From NCBI GenBank assembly GCA_016235775.1, contig JACRIU010000017.1:1-33737 (forward strand): a DNA stretch of 33,737 nucleotides, given 5' to 3'. The stretch comes from Hydrogenophilales bacterium. Lineage in GTDB: Bacteria; Pseudomonadota; Gammaproteobacteria; Burkholderiales; Thiobacteraceae. Position 1 is the stretch's first letter; every line of letters starts with the position of its first letter. Made by a program: the position numbers and the translations under genes. Shown piece after piece: positions 1 to 8,133 of the stretch. Below the pieces are notes generated by a model. It saw only the letters and a list, made by a program, of their open reading frames with translations, ran no database searches and was not told the origin of the DNA.

Positions 1-20
1 AACCAATAAAAAAGGATTTT

Positions 21-49
21 CCTCCGTGTCCTCCGCGTCCTCCGTGGTG
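21..49. repeat. Element A: right arm of an interspersed inverted-repeat element, upstream of eno
   Basis: Three tandem 9-base units (CTCCGTGTC-like) end in CCGTGGTG. They match the right arms of the elements near 8091 and 21944. The matching left arm would lie before the window start, so only half is visible. The arm ends about ten bases before the eno ribosome binding site (AAGGAA at 60-65), so it probably lies in the eno 5' leader or promoter region. Confidence 0.75.
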
Positions 50-50
50 A

Positions 51-1354
<1,304 letters not shown>

Positions 1355-1355
<1 letters not shown>

Positions 1356-1693
1356 TGAACCTGCGCTGGCTCATCCTCGTTCTGGCTGGGCTGATTGCCG
1401 TGCTGCAATATCCCTTGTGGCTGGGCAAAGGCAGTTGGCTCAAGGCTTGGGAAGTCGATCAGGAGCTTACCAAGCAGAAGCAGGAAAATATCCGCCTCAA
1501 GGCGCGCAACAGCTCGCTGGAGGCGGAAGTCAAAGACCTGAAGACCGGTTATGGGGCAATCGAAGAGCGCGCTCGATCCGAGCTGGGCATGGTGAAGCAG
1601 GACGAAATTTTTTTTCAGGTGCTGGAAGACGCCAAGCCGGTTGCTACGCCGCCGCCTTCGCCTGCGGCCAAACCGCCGGCCAAGCCGAACTGA
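1355..1693 (+). CDS. ftsB: Cell division protein FtsB
   Basis: A 112-residue bitopic membrane protein of the divisome that forms the FtsQ-FtsB-FtsL complex. A single N-terminal transmembrane helix (about residues 4-20) follows a very short cytoplasmic end. A coiled coil follows (about 35-65, rich in K, Q, E and L), then the conserved segment GYGAIEERARSELGMVKQDEIFFQ typical of the DivIC/FtsB family, seen here as GAIEERAR and ELGMVK. The tail is proline- and alanine-rich and probably disordered. The start overlaps the eno stop, the usual eno-ftsB order in proteobacteria. An eight-T run at 1608-1615 lies in the coding sequence without disturbing the frame. Confidence 0.95.
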
Positions 1694-1739
1694 CAATCAT
1701 GGCAATGGCCGCTCCGGAAGATGAAATTCGCCATGACCC

Positions 1740-2777
1740 TTACGCCGGGATGGCATAAGGCAACACGCCCAATTTCAGGGTTGGTCCATCCAAAGTTTTC
1801 CAATGAATGGCGTTGCCTTCCGCGCTCGCTATTTGAATCACTGCAAGCACGTCATAGCCGCCAGTGGCCGCGGGCGCGGCGTTAACGATCATGCCGGCCG
1901 CTTGATCGGGCAGGTCGGCGCTGAACAGTTCATCCCCCGGAGCAGGTGCGGTATCCAGCATCAGATTGCCGATATACATGCGGCGTTTGAGCTTGCCCAA
2001 ATATTGGGTGCGGGCCACGATTTCCTGCCCCGGATAACAGCCCTTTTTGAAGTTCACGCCGCCGATCAATTCATAGTTGACCATCTGCGGCACGAATGCT
2101 TCCTGCGTGCCGGGCAAAATGGCGGGGATGCCGGCGCATATCATCAGCCCATCCCAGCAGGCCGTGCCCACCGCTTTGGCGTGCGCCGTCAACTTGAGCC
2201 ATATCGCGCTGGCTTGATCCGGCGCGATCAGCAATTCGAACAGGCCGCCCGGCAAGCTTAGTATGCTGCCGCTTGCATGATGCACCAAACCATGCGCCGT
2301 GGACGGCGCTTCGCCCAGCACGCTTGCCGCCACCGCTTGCGCGCCCGGCCCGCCCATGCCCAGACGCACCCAGGCATCGCTCGCGTCGCTGACTTTCACT
2401 TTCGATCGCAATATAAACATACTGAGACGCTTTTGAATCGGCTCGCGCAAGCTCGCGGGCAATTGCGCGAGATAGCTATTCGGCGCGTCTTGCCAAAGCA
2501 GAAAATTGGCCAGCATCCGGCCCTTCGGCGTGCAATAACTGGTGAACTGGCTGTTGCCGCCATCGAGCAGGCGCAGGTCGTTGGAGAGCTGGCCTTGCAA
2601 ATAGGTTTGCGCATCTTCGCCCGTGAATTGGATCAGGCTCTGATCGGATAGATCGGCTACAATGGTTTGATCAAGTGCGTAGCGGACCTCGGCCGGCGCG
2701 TCGCCAAAATGCTGGACGCGGCCGTCCTGGATGACGGCGCCCAGGGATTCGAGAAAAGTTTGCCAGCTTGCATTCAT
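1740..2777 (-). CDS. ygfZ: YgfZ/GcvT-family folate-binding protein (Fe-S cluster maintenance)
   Basis: A 345-residue protein of the aminomethyltransferase-like YgfZ family. In E. coli YgfZ uses folate and helps make or repair certain [4Fe-4S] enzymes. The family signature with its conserved cysteine is present as KKGCYPGQEIVART (about residues 241-254), and the N-terminal half has the GcvT-like segment FTGEDAQTYLQGQLSNDL. The gene diverges from sdhC across a 100-base gap. In E. coli ygfZ likewise diverges from sdhE(ygfY)-ygfX; here the sdh genes lie between them. It converges with ftsB, with 46 bases between the stops and no clear terminator. The exact substrate enzymes in this organism cannot be read from sequence. 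Confidence 0.93.
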   Translation of the reverse strand: MNASWQTFLESLGAVIQDGRVQHFGDAPAEVRYALDQTIVADLSDQSLIQFTGEDAQTYLQGQLSNDLRLLDGGNSQFTSYCTPKGRMLANFLLWQDAPNSYLAQLPASLREPIQKRLSMFILRSKVKVSDASDAWVRLGMGGPGAQAVAASVLGEAPSTAHGLVHHASGSILSLPGGLFELLIAPDQASAIWLKLTAHAKAVGTACWDGLMICAGIPAILPGTQEAFVPQMVNYELIGGVNFKKGCYPGQEIVARTQYLGKLKRRMYIGNLMLDTAPAPGDELFSADLPDQAAGMIVNAAPAATGGYDVLAVIQIASAEGNAIHWKTLDGPTLKLGVLPYAIPA

Positions 2778-2877
2778 ATTGGGGCCGCTTGTTGGAAAAA
2801 ACCTGTGGAAAATAAGCTTAAAATTCTTCGCCTAGGTTCGTTAACATAATGGCGATCCCAGCATTTTACAAGCACGC
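2778..2877. promoter_or_regulatory. Divergent promoter region between ygfZ and sdhC
   Basis: This 100-base AT-rich gap separates divergent genes and must hold promoters for both. Minus-10-like boxes are TAAAAT at 2819-2824 and CATAAT at 2845-2850 on the plus strand, but neither has a good minus-35 at 17 bases. On the minus strand TTAACG is followed after about 17 bases by TTAAGC. No operator palindrome stands out. The region assignment is firm; the individual boxes are weak. Confidence 0.4.
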
Positions 2878-3243
2878 ATGAAATCCGATCGCCCCGTTTA
2901 TCTCGATTTACGCCGCATCCGGCAGCCTGTGCCGGCCATTGTTTCTTTTTTGCATCGGGTCAGCGGCGCATTTTTATTTCTGTGCATTCCCCTTTTGCTC
3001 GCCGTATTCGAGGCTTCCCTGGCGGGGCCGGATTCATTTGCCGCGACGCTCGGCAATCCGCTGATCAAGCTTGCGTTATTCATCCTGCTCGCGGCGTATT
3101 TTTATCATTTTTTTGCCGGACTGCGTTTCTTGCTGCTCGATCTGGGCTGGGGCGCAGCGCTTGCGCAAGCACATCGCACATCCTGGGCGGTGTTGGCGGC
3201 GGCGGCATGCGGCGCGGCAGCGCTGGGAGCCTGGCTATGGTGA
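2878..3243 (+). CDS. sdhC: Succinate dehydrogenase cytochrome b556 subunit SdhC
   Basis: Membrane anchor of complex II that binds heme b and ubiquinone together with SdhD. At 121 residues it is normal for the family. RPVYLDLRRIRQPVPAIVSF and SFLHRVSG (residues 23-30) carry the quinone-site Ser23 and Arg27, equivalent to E. coli Ser27 and Arg31. HFFAGLRFLLLDLG carries the heme-ligand His77. Three hydrophobic helices span about 28-48, 62-86 and 102-120. It is the first gene of sdhC-D-A; its stop overlaps the sdhD start, which implies translational coupling. Confidence 0.97.
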   Translation: MKSDRPVYLDLRRIRQPVPAIVSFLHRVSGAFLFLCIPLLLAVFEASLAGPDSFAATLGNPLIKLALFILLAAYFYHFFAGLRFLLLDLGWGAALAQAHRTSWAVLAAAACGAAALGAWLW

Positions 3244-3587
3244 AACGCATCGTCTCGGGCGCGCACTACGGCGTGAAGGATTGGCTGGCGCAACGCCTCA
3301 CGGCGGTCATCATGCTGATTTATACCGTGGCCTTGCTGGGATGGCTGGCCATGCAGCGGCCGCTGGATTACCACGCTTGGCGCGCCTTGTTCGATGCGGC
3401 CTGGATGCGCTATTTCACCCTGCTGTTTGCCTTCAGCCTGTTGCTCCACGCCTGGGTCGGCATGCGCGATATTCTGATGGATTATGTCCACCCAACCCGG
3501 CTGCGCTTGCCCTTGCAAGCCGCCGCCATAGTCGCGTTGCTGATTTATTCGATGTGGGCGGTGAATATTCTATGGAGCGTCGCATGA
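3237..3587 (+). CDS. sdhD: Succinate dehydrogenase membrane anchor subunit SdhD
   Basis: A 116-residue partner of SdhC. The start chosen is the ATG at 3237, which overlaps the sdhC stop by seven bases and gives the expected N-terminus MVKRIVSGAHYGVKDWLAQR; a longer reading from 2982 would run through sdhC in another frame. LLHAWVGMRDILMDY contains heme-ligand His71 and the quinone-site pair Asp82-Tyr83, at the same numbers as in E. coli SdhD. Three transmembrane helices lie at about 20-40, 58-80 and 93-114. The TGA stop overlaps the sdhA ATG (ATGA). Confidence 0.96.
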   Translation: MVKRIVSGAHYGVKDWLAQRLTAVIMLIYTVALLGWLAMQRPLDYHAWRALFDAAWMRYFTLLFAFSLLLHAWVGMRDILMDYVHPTRLRLPLQAAAIVALLIYSMWAVNILWSVA

Positions 3588-5347
3588 GTTTGCCCAAGCG
3601 CACCTTCGACGCCTTGGTGATCGGCGCGGGCGGCGGCGGTTTGCGCGCGGCGCTGCAACTGGCCGATGCCGATTTAAAAGTCGCGGTGGTGTCCAAGGTA
3701 TTTCCCACCCGCTCGCATACGGTGGCCGCACAGGGCGGCATCAACGCCTCGCTCGGCAATGTCTCGCCCGACAACTGGCATTGGCATATGTACGACACCA
3801 TCAAGGGCTCGGACTATCTGGGCGATCAGGACGCCATCGAATTCATGTGCCGCGCGGCGGCGCAGACGGTGCATGAACTGGAGCATTACGGCTTGCCGTT
3901 CTCGCGCCTGGATAACGGAAAAATCTACCAGCGCACCTTCGGCGGTCAATCCACCCACTTCGGCCAGGGCCAGGCGGTGCGCGCCTGCGCCGCCGCCGAC
4001 CGAACCGGCCACGCCATGCTGCATACCTTGTATCAGCAGAATATCCGCGCCAAGACGCATTTCTTCGACGAGTTCTACGCCCTTGATCTGGTGAAGGATG
4101 AAGAGGGCTATGTATTGGGCGTGGTGGCCTTGGAAATCGAAAGCGGCGAGCCGCTGCTGATCGAAGCGCGCGCCACGCTGCTTGCGACCGGCGGCGCGGC
4201 GCGTATCTTCCGCACCTCCACCAATGCGCTGATCAACACCGGTGACGGCTTGGGCATGGCCCTGCGCGCCGGCATTCCGCTGCAGGATATGGAGTTTTTC
4301 CAATTCCATCCGACCGGCATCGCGGGCGTAGGCAATCTGATTTCCGAAGCGGCGCGCGGCGAGGGTGGATTTCTGGTGAATAAGCACGGCGAGCGCTTCA
4401 TGCAGCGCTATGCGCCGGCCACCACCGATCTGGCCAGCCGCGATGTGGTGAGCCGCGCCATTCTCACCGAAGTGCGCGCGGGCAACGGTTGCGGCGAGCA
4501 GGGCGACCATGTCTGGCTCAAGCTGGATCATCTGGGTGCGGACAAAATAAAATCGCGCCTGCCCGGCATCCGCGATCTGGCGCGCCGCTTCGCCCACGCC
4601 GATCCGATCGAGGCGCCGATTCCGGTCTTTCCCACCGCGCATTACATGATGGGCGGCATCCCGAGCAACCGCCACGGCCAAGTCGTGGCGCCGACCGCCA
4701 CCGGGCCGGAAGAAGCCGTGCCGGGGCTGTATGCGGTGGGCGAATGCGCTTGCGTGTCGGTGCATGGCGCCAATCGCTTAGGCGGCAATTCGCTGCTCGA
4801 CATCGTGGTGTTCGGCCGCGCCGCCGGCAGCCATATGCTGGATTATTTGCGCGAAAATCCTTATCCGCGCCCGATCCCGAGAGAAGCCAGCGAACTCGCC
4901 CTGGGGCGTTTGGCGCGCTGGGCGCGAAATGGGACGGGTGAATCGATTCCCGAGATTCGCGAAGCCATGCGCCGTGTCATGGAAGATCACTGCGGCGTTT
5001 TCCGCTCCAGCGCGGGTTTGCGCGAGGGCGTGGATAAAATCCAAGCGCTGCGCGAACGCTTGTCGCATGCGGTGCTACACGATCAAAGCAAAATCTTCAA
5101 CACCGCGCGCATCGAAGCGCTGGAGCTGGAGAACATGTTGGAAACGGCGCTTGCGAGCATCGTCTCGGCCAGCGCCCGGCACGAGAGCCGGGGCGCGCAT
5201 TCGCAGGCGGATTTTCCGGCGCGCGACGACAAAAATTGGCTTAAGCACAGCCTGTATTTCCTCGAAGGCGGCCGTCTCGACTACAAACCGGTCCGGCTTA
5301 AGCCTTTGACGGTGGAGTCTTTCCCGCCCCAACCCCGTACCTATTGA
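3584..5347 (+). CDS. sdhA: Succinate dehydrogenase flavoprotein subunit SdhA
   Basis: The 587-residue catalytic subunit oxidises succinate to fumarate and passes electrons to the Fe-S subunit. FAD fold: VIGAGGGGLRAALQ (about 12-25). SHTVAAQGG holds His45, the residue covalently bound to FAD and at the E. coli number. HPTGI, the ISEAARGEGG segment and HGANRLGGNSLLD are all present. The start at 3584 is chosen because it overlaps the sdhD stop (ATGA); an in-frame ATG at 3572 would add MERR. A terminator-like hairpin covers the stop codon (5331-5356). The next gene is not sdhB but an HD-GYP-type gene, an unusual interruption. Confidence 0.97.
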   Translation: MSLPKRTFDALVIGAGGGGLRAALQLADADLKVAVVSKVFPTRSHTVAAQGGINASLGNVSPDNWHWHMYDTIKGSDYLGDQDAIEFMCRAAAQTVHELEHYGLPFSRLDNGKIYQRTFGGQSTHFGQGQAVRACAAADRTGHAMLHTLYQQNIRAKTHFFDEFYALDLVKDEEGYVLGVVALEIESGEPLLIEARATLLATGGAARIFRTSTNALINTGDGLGMALRAGIPLQDMEFFQFHPTGIAGVGNLISEAARGEGGFLVNKHGERFMQRYAPATTDLASRDVVSRAILTEVRAGNGCGEQGDHVWLKLDHLGADKIKSRLPGIRDLARRFAHADPIEAPIPVFPTAHYMMGGIPSNRHGQVVAPTATGPEEAVPGLYAVGECACVSVHGANRLGGNSLLDIVVFGRAAGSHMLDYLRENPYPRPIPREASELALGRLARWARNGTGESIPEIREAMRRVMEDHCGVFRSSAGLREGVDKIQALRERLSHAVLHDQSKIFNTARIEALELENMLETALASIVSASARHESRGAHSQADFPARDDKNWLKHSLYFLEGGRLDYKPVRLKPLTVESFPPQPRTY

Positions 5348-5356
5348 CGGGGTTTT
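5331..5356 (+). terminator. Terminator-like hairpin over the sdhA stop codon
   Basis: AACCCCGT (5331-5338) pairs perfectly with ACGGGGTT (5347-5354) across an eight-base loop; the run of T is only four bases (5353-5356). The sdhA stop lies in the hairpin. The short U tract suggests a partial terminator or a processing/stability hairpin that would lower expression of the downstream HD-GYP gene and sdhB relative to sdhCDA. Confidence 0.5.
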
Positions 5357-5442
5357 CCGCCGAGTAGCGGATTGCCTAAACTTAATGCTATCAGGGTCGA
5401 TAAAAATGACGTGCCCTGAAGCAAGGATTTGGCGGTTTTTCC

Positions 5443-6555
5443 ATGTTCAGAATCAACCTATCTGAAATCAAAATCGGCGAACCCATCGCCTGGGATTGCT
5501 TTGACGCGGGCGGCACGCTGCTCTTGCGCAAGGGGATAACGGTCACCAGCCAGCGCCAGATCGAAGGCTTGATCGAGCGCGGCCTGTTTGTCACGTTAAA
5601 GCCAGCGCCGGTTGAAGTGCCGATTCCGCGTCCAGCGGAGAAAACCTCGCCGTTTCATATCATCGAGGAATTCAAGCGCCGCCTGCGCGGCCTGTTCGAG
5701 GGCATCGTCAGCGGGCAGAGCGCGGATATCACGGAGCGCGTAATCAAGCTCACCAAGGACATTCAATCAGTGTGCGAGCTGGATGCGGATGCCGCATTGG
5801 GCATGCTGCATCTCGATACCGAGAGCCGCTATACCATTACGCATCCGCTGCATGTGACCATCCTCGCGGAGTTGATCGGACGCAAGAAAGGCATGCCGCC
5901 GGAGGGGCGGCAAATCATGCTGGCCGCCGCGCTGACCGCGAATGTCGCCATGATCGTATTGCAGGAGCAATTGCAAAAACAGGATGGTCCCTTGACCGAG
6001 GAGCAAAAAGCCGAGATACGCATGCATCCCTTGCAAGCAGTGGATATGCTGCTTGCCAGCGGGGTGAAAGATGATTTGTGGATCGCGACGGTACTGCATC
6101 ACCACGAAAAGCTGGATGGATCGGGCTACCCCGGCGCCATGCGCGGCGAGGCGATCCCGCTTTCGGTGCGCATCATTGCGCTGGCGGACACCTATAGCGC
6201 CATGGTCACGCCGCGCGTGTACCGGCAGCAGATTCTGGCGCGCGACGCCTTGCGCGATATTTTCCTGAAACGCGGCGGGGAAATGGATGCCGATCTGGCG
6301 CAACTGTTCATCAAGGAGTTGGGCGTGTTTCCGCCCGGCACCTACGTTAGGCTACAAAACGGCGAAGTCGGCATCGTCAGCCGGCGTGGCGAGAACGCCA
6401 TGAAGCCTATCGTGCAAGCCGTCATCGGTCCCCGTGGCGCGCCGCTGCCGCATCCGCTGAAACGTGACTCGGCTGAAGCGGATTATGCGATTCGCGAGAT
6501 GGTGGCGCGCGATCGCGCGGCCAAGCTGGACGTGCATCGCATGTGGGGTTACTAG
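5443..6555 (+). CDS. Degenerate HD-GYP domain protein inside the sdh operon
   Basis: A 370-residue cytoplasmic protein. Residues 1-60 resemble the DUF3391 domain that precedes many HD-GYP domains. The HD-GYP domain covers about 125-290: the GYP end is well kept (VLHHHEKLDGSGYP, residues 217-230), as are EIRMHP with His195 and ALADTYSAM with Asp250. The normal LLHDIGK segment reads LTANVAM at about 164-170, so the metal-binding His-Asp doublet is absent. Canonical HD-GYP proteins hydrolyse c-di-GMP; this one probably does not and may act as a receptor or partner protein. The C-terminus (about 297-370, starting PPGTYVRLQNGEVGIV) is a small extra domain common in this subfamily. It lies co-directionally between sdhA and sdhB. 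Confidence 0.88.
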   Translation: MFRINLSEIKIGEPIAWDCFDAGGTLLLRKGITVTSQRQIEGLIERGLFVTLKPAPVEVPIPRPAEKTSPFHIIEEFKRRLRGLFEGIVSGQSADITERVIKLTKDIQSVCELDADAALGMLHLDTESRYTITHPLHVTILAELIGRKKGMPPEGRQIMLAAALTANVAMIVLQEQLQKQDGPLTEEQKAEIRMHPLQAVDMLLASGVKDDLWIATVLHHHEKLDGSGYPGAMRGEAIPLSVRIIALADTYSAMVTPRVYRQQILARDALRDIFLKRGGEMDADLAQLFIKELGVFPPGTYVRLQNGEVGIVSRRGENAMKPIVQAVIGPRGAPLPHPLKRDSAEADYAIREMVARDRAAKLDVHRMWGY

Positions 6556-6588
6556 TAAAATAGCGCGAACCAGCCCCGCGGAGCCGCC

Positions 6589-7284
6589 ATGCGTTTTTCA
6601 ATCTACCGCTATCAGCCCGAGTCGGGGCTTGCCCCCAGCATGCAAGCCTATACGCTCGACATCGCGCCCGAAGGCAAGATGTTGCTGGATGCGATTCTGG
6701 CGCTCAAGGATATCGACCCGACTTTGTCAGTGCGCCGTTCCTGCCGCGAGGGCGTGTGCGGCTCGGATGCGATGAACATCAACGGCCAAAACGGCCTGGC
6801 CTGCATCACGCCCTTGGCGGGTTTAAAACAGCCGATCGAATTGCGCCCGTTGCCGGGCCTGCCGGTGATCCGCGATTTGATTGTGGATTTGACGCAGTTT
6901 TATCAGCAGTACCGCTCGATTCAACCCTACCTGATCAACCACGACCCGGAGCCGGAGATCGAGCGCTTGCAGTCTCCCGCCGAGCGCGCCGAGCTGGATG
7001 GCGCGTATGAATGCATGCTGTGCGCGTGCTGCTCCACCGCCTGTCCTTCGTTCTGGTGGAACCCGGATAAATTCGTTGGCCCCGCCGGTTTGTTGCAAGC
7101 CTGGCGCTTCATCATCGACAGCCGCGACCAAGCCACCAATGCGCGGCTGGACGATTTGGAAGATCCCTACCGCCTGTTCCGTTGCCACGGCATCATGAAC
7201 TGCGTCGAAGCCTGCCCCAAGGGTCTCAATCCCACCGCAGCCATCGGCCACATCAAAGCCCTGCTGGTGAGCCGCACCGTATGA
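6589..7284 (+). CDS. sdhB: Succinate dehydrogenase iron-sulfur subunit SdhB
   Basis: The 231-residue electron-transfer subunit links SdhA to the membrane quinone site. The [2Fe-2S] ligands are Cys52, Cys57 and Cys72 with Asp60 (SCREGVCGSD). The [4Fe-4S] and [3Fe-4S] ligands lie in CMLCACCSTACP (142-153) and CHGIMNCVEACPKGLNP (199 onward). SFWWNPDKFVGPAG includes the quinone-site tryptophan region. GCGGAG five bases upstream supports the ATG. Length and motifs are complete, so the HD-GYP gene upstream has not damaged sdhB. Its stop overlaps the sdhE start (ATGA). Confidence 0.97.
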   Translation: MRFSIYRYQPESGLAPSMQAYTLDIAPEGKMLLDAILALKDIDPTLSVRRSCREGVCGSDAMNINGQNGLACITPLAGLKQPIELRPLPGLPVIRDLIVDLTQFYQQYRSIQPYLINHDPEPEIERLQSPAERAELDGAYECMLCACCSTACPSFWWNPDKFVGPAGLLQAWRFIIDSRDQATNARLDDLEDPYRLFRCHGIMNCVEACPKGLNPTAAIGHIKALLVSRTV

Positions 7285-7514
7285 GCGAAATCAACCGCCT
7301 GCGCTGGAAATGCCGGCGCGGCATGCTCGAGCTCGATCTGGTACTGAATCAATTTCTGGAACAGGATTATTTGGCGATGGATTCCACATCGAAGCAGGCG
7401 TTTGAAACCCTGCTCGAAGCCGGAGATGAAGAGCTGTGGACGCTCATCACCGGTGAAGCAGCCAGCGCCGCCCCTGAACTGCAAGCAGTGATGGAGCGGC
7501 TGCGCGCATGCTGA
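7281..7514 (+). CDS. sdhE: FAD assembly factor SdhE
   Basis: A 77-residue cytoplasmic protein that helps attach FAD covalently to SdhA. The diagnostic RGxxE motif is present as CRRGMLELD (about residues 11-19). The chosen ATG overlaps the sdhB stop by four bases; a longer upstream reading would run through sdhB. Its place after sdhB fits its job on SdhA. E. coli calls it YgfY/CptB; there it neighbours ygfX, as it does here. The stop overlaps the ygfX start by seven bases. Confidence 0.94.
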   Translation: MSEINRLRWKCRRGMLELDLVLNQFLEQDYLAMDSTSKQAFETLLEAGDEELWTLITGEAASAAPELQAVMERLRAC

Positions 7515-7972
7515 GGCTGCCGCTCAAATCTTCCCGCCGGTTGGCCGCCGGGCTGACACTCGGGCATCTCACCGCGGCCGGGTGCGTGGTATTCGTACCC
7601 TTGCCGTATGGGCTGAAAATATTGCTTGGCGTAATACTCGCCGCGAGCTTGATGCAATCGCTCATGCGCGAAGCTTGGCGAATCGGCTCATCCAGCATCG
7701 TCGAGTTGCAATGCGAGCGCGAAGGCGGTGTCCTGGCCAAATCACGGAGCGGTAAAGAGTTTGAAGCGCGCGTGCTCGGCAGCAGCTTCGTCGCGCCGTA
7801 TCTCACCATCGTATTGCTCAAACCGGCTGCAAGCCGGCGCGTGCGCGCGGTGCTTATTCTGCCGGATGCGTTGGAACCGGAGATGTTCCGGCAATTGCGG
7901 GTATGGCTGAAATGGCGCGTGGGGCGCGGTGTCGAGCCGGAGGCGAGCGCGGGTTGGGCGGGGCGGGTTTAA
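7508..7972 (+). CDS. ygfX: YgfX-family membrane protein
   Basis: A 154-residue protein with two adjacent hydrophobic helices (about 19-33 and 36-52) followed by a cytoplasmic basic region, the layout of the YgfX (CptA) family. E. coli YgfX was reported as the toxin of a pair with YgfY(SdhE) acting on cytoskeletal proteins, but a role connected with SdhE and respiration is also discussed. Identification rests on topology, size and its place directly after sdhE (overlap 7508-7514). It ends just before repeat element B. The C-terminal 15 residues are Gly/Ala-rich and probably disordered. Confidence 0.8.
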   Translation: MLRLPLKSSRRLAAGLTLGHLTAAGCVVFVPLPYGLKILLGVILAASLMQSLMREAWRIGSSSIVELQCEREGGVLAKSRSGKEFEARVLGSSFVAPYLTIVLLKPAASRRVRAVLILPDALEPEMFRQLRVWLKWRVGRGVEPEASAGWAGRV

Positions 7973-7976
7973 TCCT

Positions 7977-8133
7977 AAAAAAGACTATTCACCACGGAGT
8001 ACACGGAGGACACAGAGGTAAAACAATGCCAAACCGTATTTCTGAATTACCTACTGGGTGAACATGCTTGTTTCACTAAGTATTTGAATCACTCCGTGTA
8101 CTCCGCGTCCTCCGTGGTGCAATAGCTTTTTCG
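7977..8133. repeat. Element B: complete inverted-repeat element overlapping the end of nadB
   Basis: Left arm 7990-8018 and right arm 8091-8119 are inverted, each of three 9-base units (ACGGAGTAC, ACGGAGGAC and similar). Pairing continues outward through AAAAAGACTATT on the left and its near-complement AATAGCTTTTT on the right. The central 70 bases are unpaired. The right flank TTTCACTAAGTATTTGAAT and the left AAAAAAG edge recur in element F at 21811-21987, so these two are copies of one longer element. The nadB stop codon (8076-8078) lies inside it. Confidence 0.85.

Noticed and set aside
1608-1615. Run of eight T in ftsB as a phase-variation or frameshift site
   Set aside because: The frame is intact and the Ile-Phe-Phe residues fit the FtsB family; a single tract gives no evidence of switching.
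3674-4765. 363-residue open frame antisense to sdhA
   Set aside because: It lies opposite a clearly recognised sdhA and shows only shadow-type composition; same cause as other antisense frames in this GC-rich DNA.
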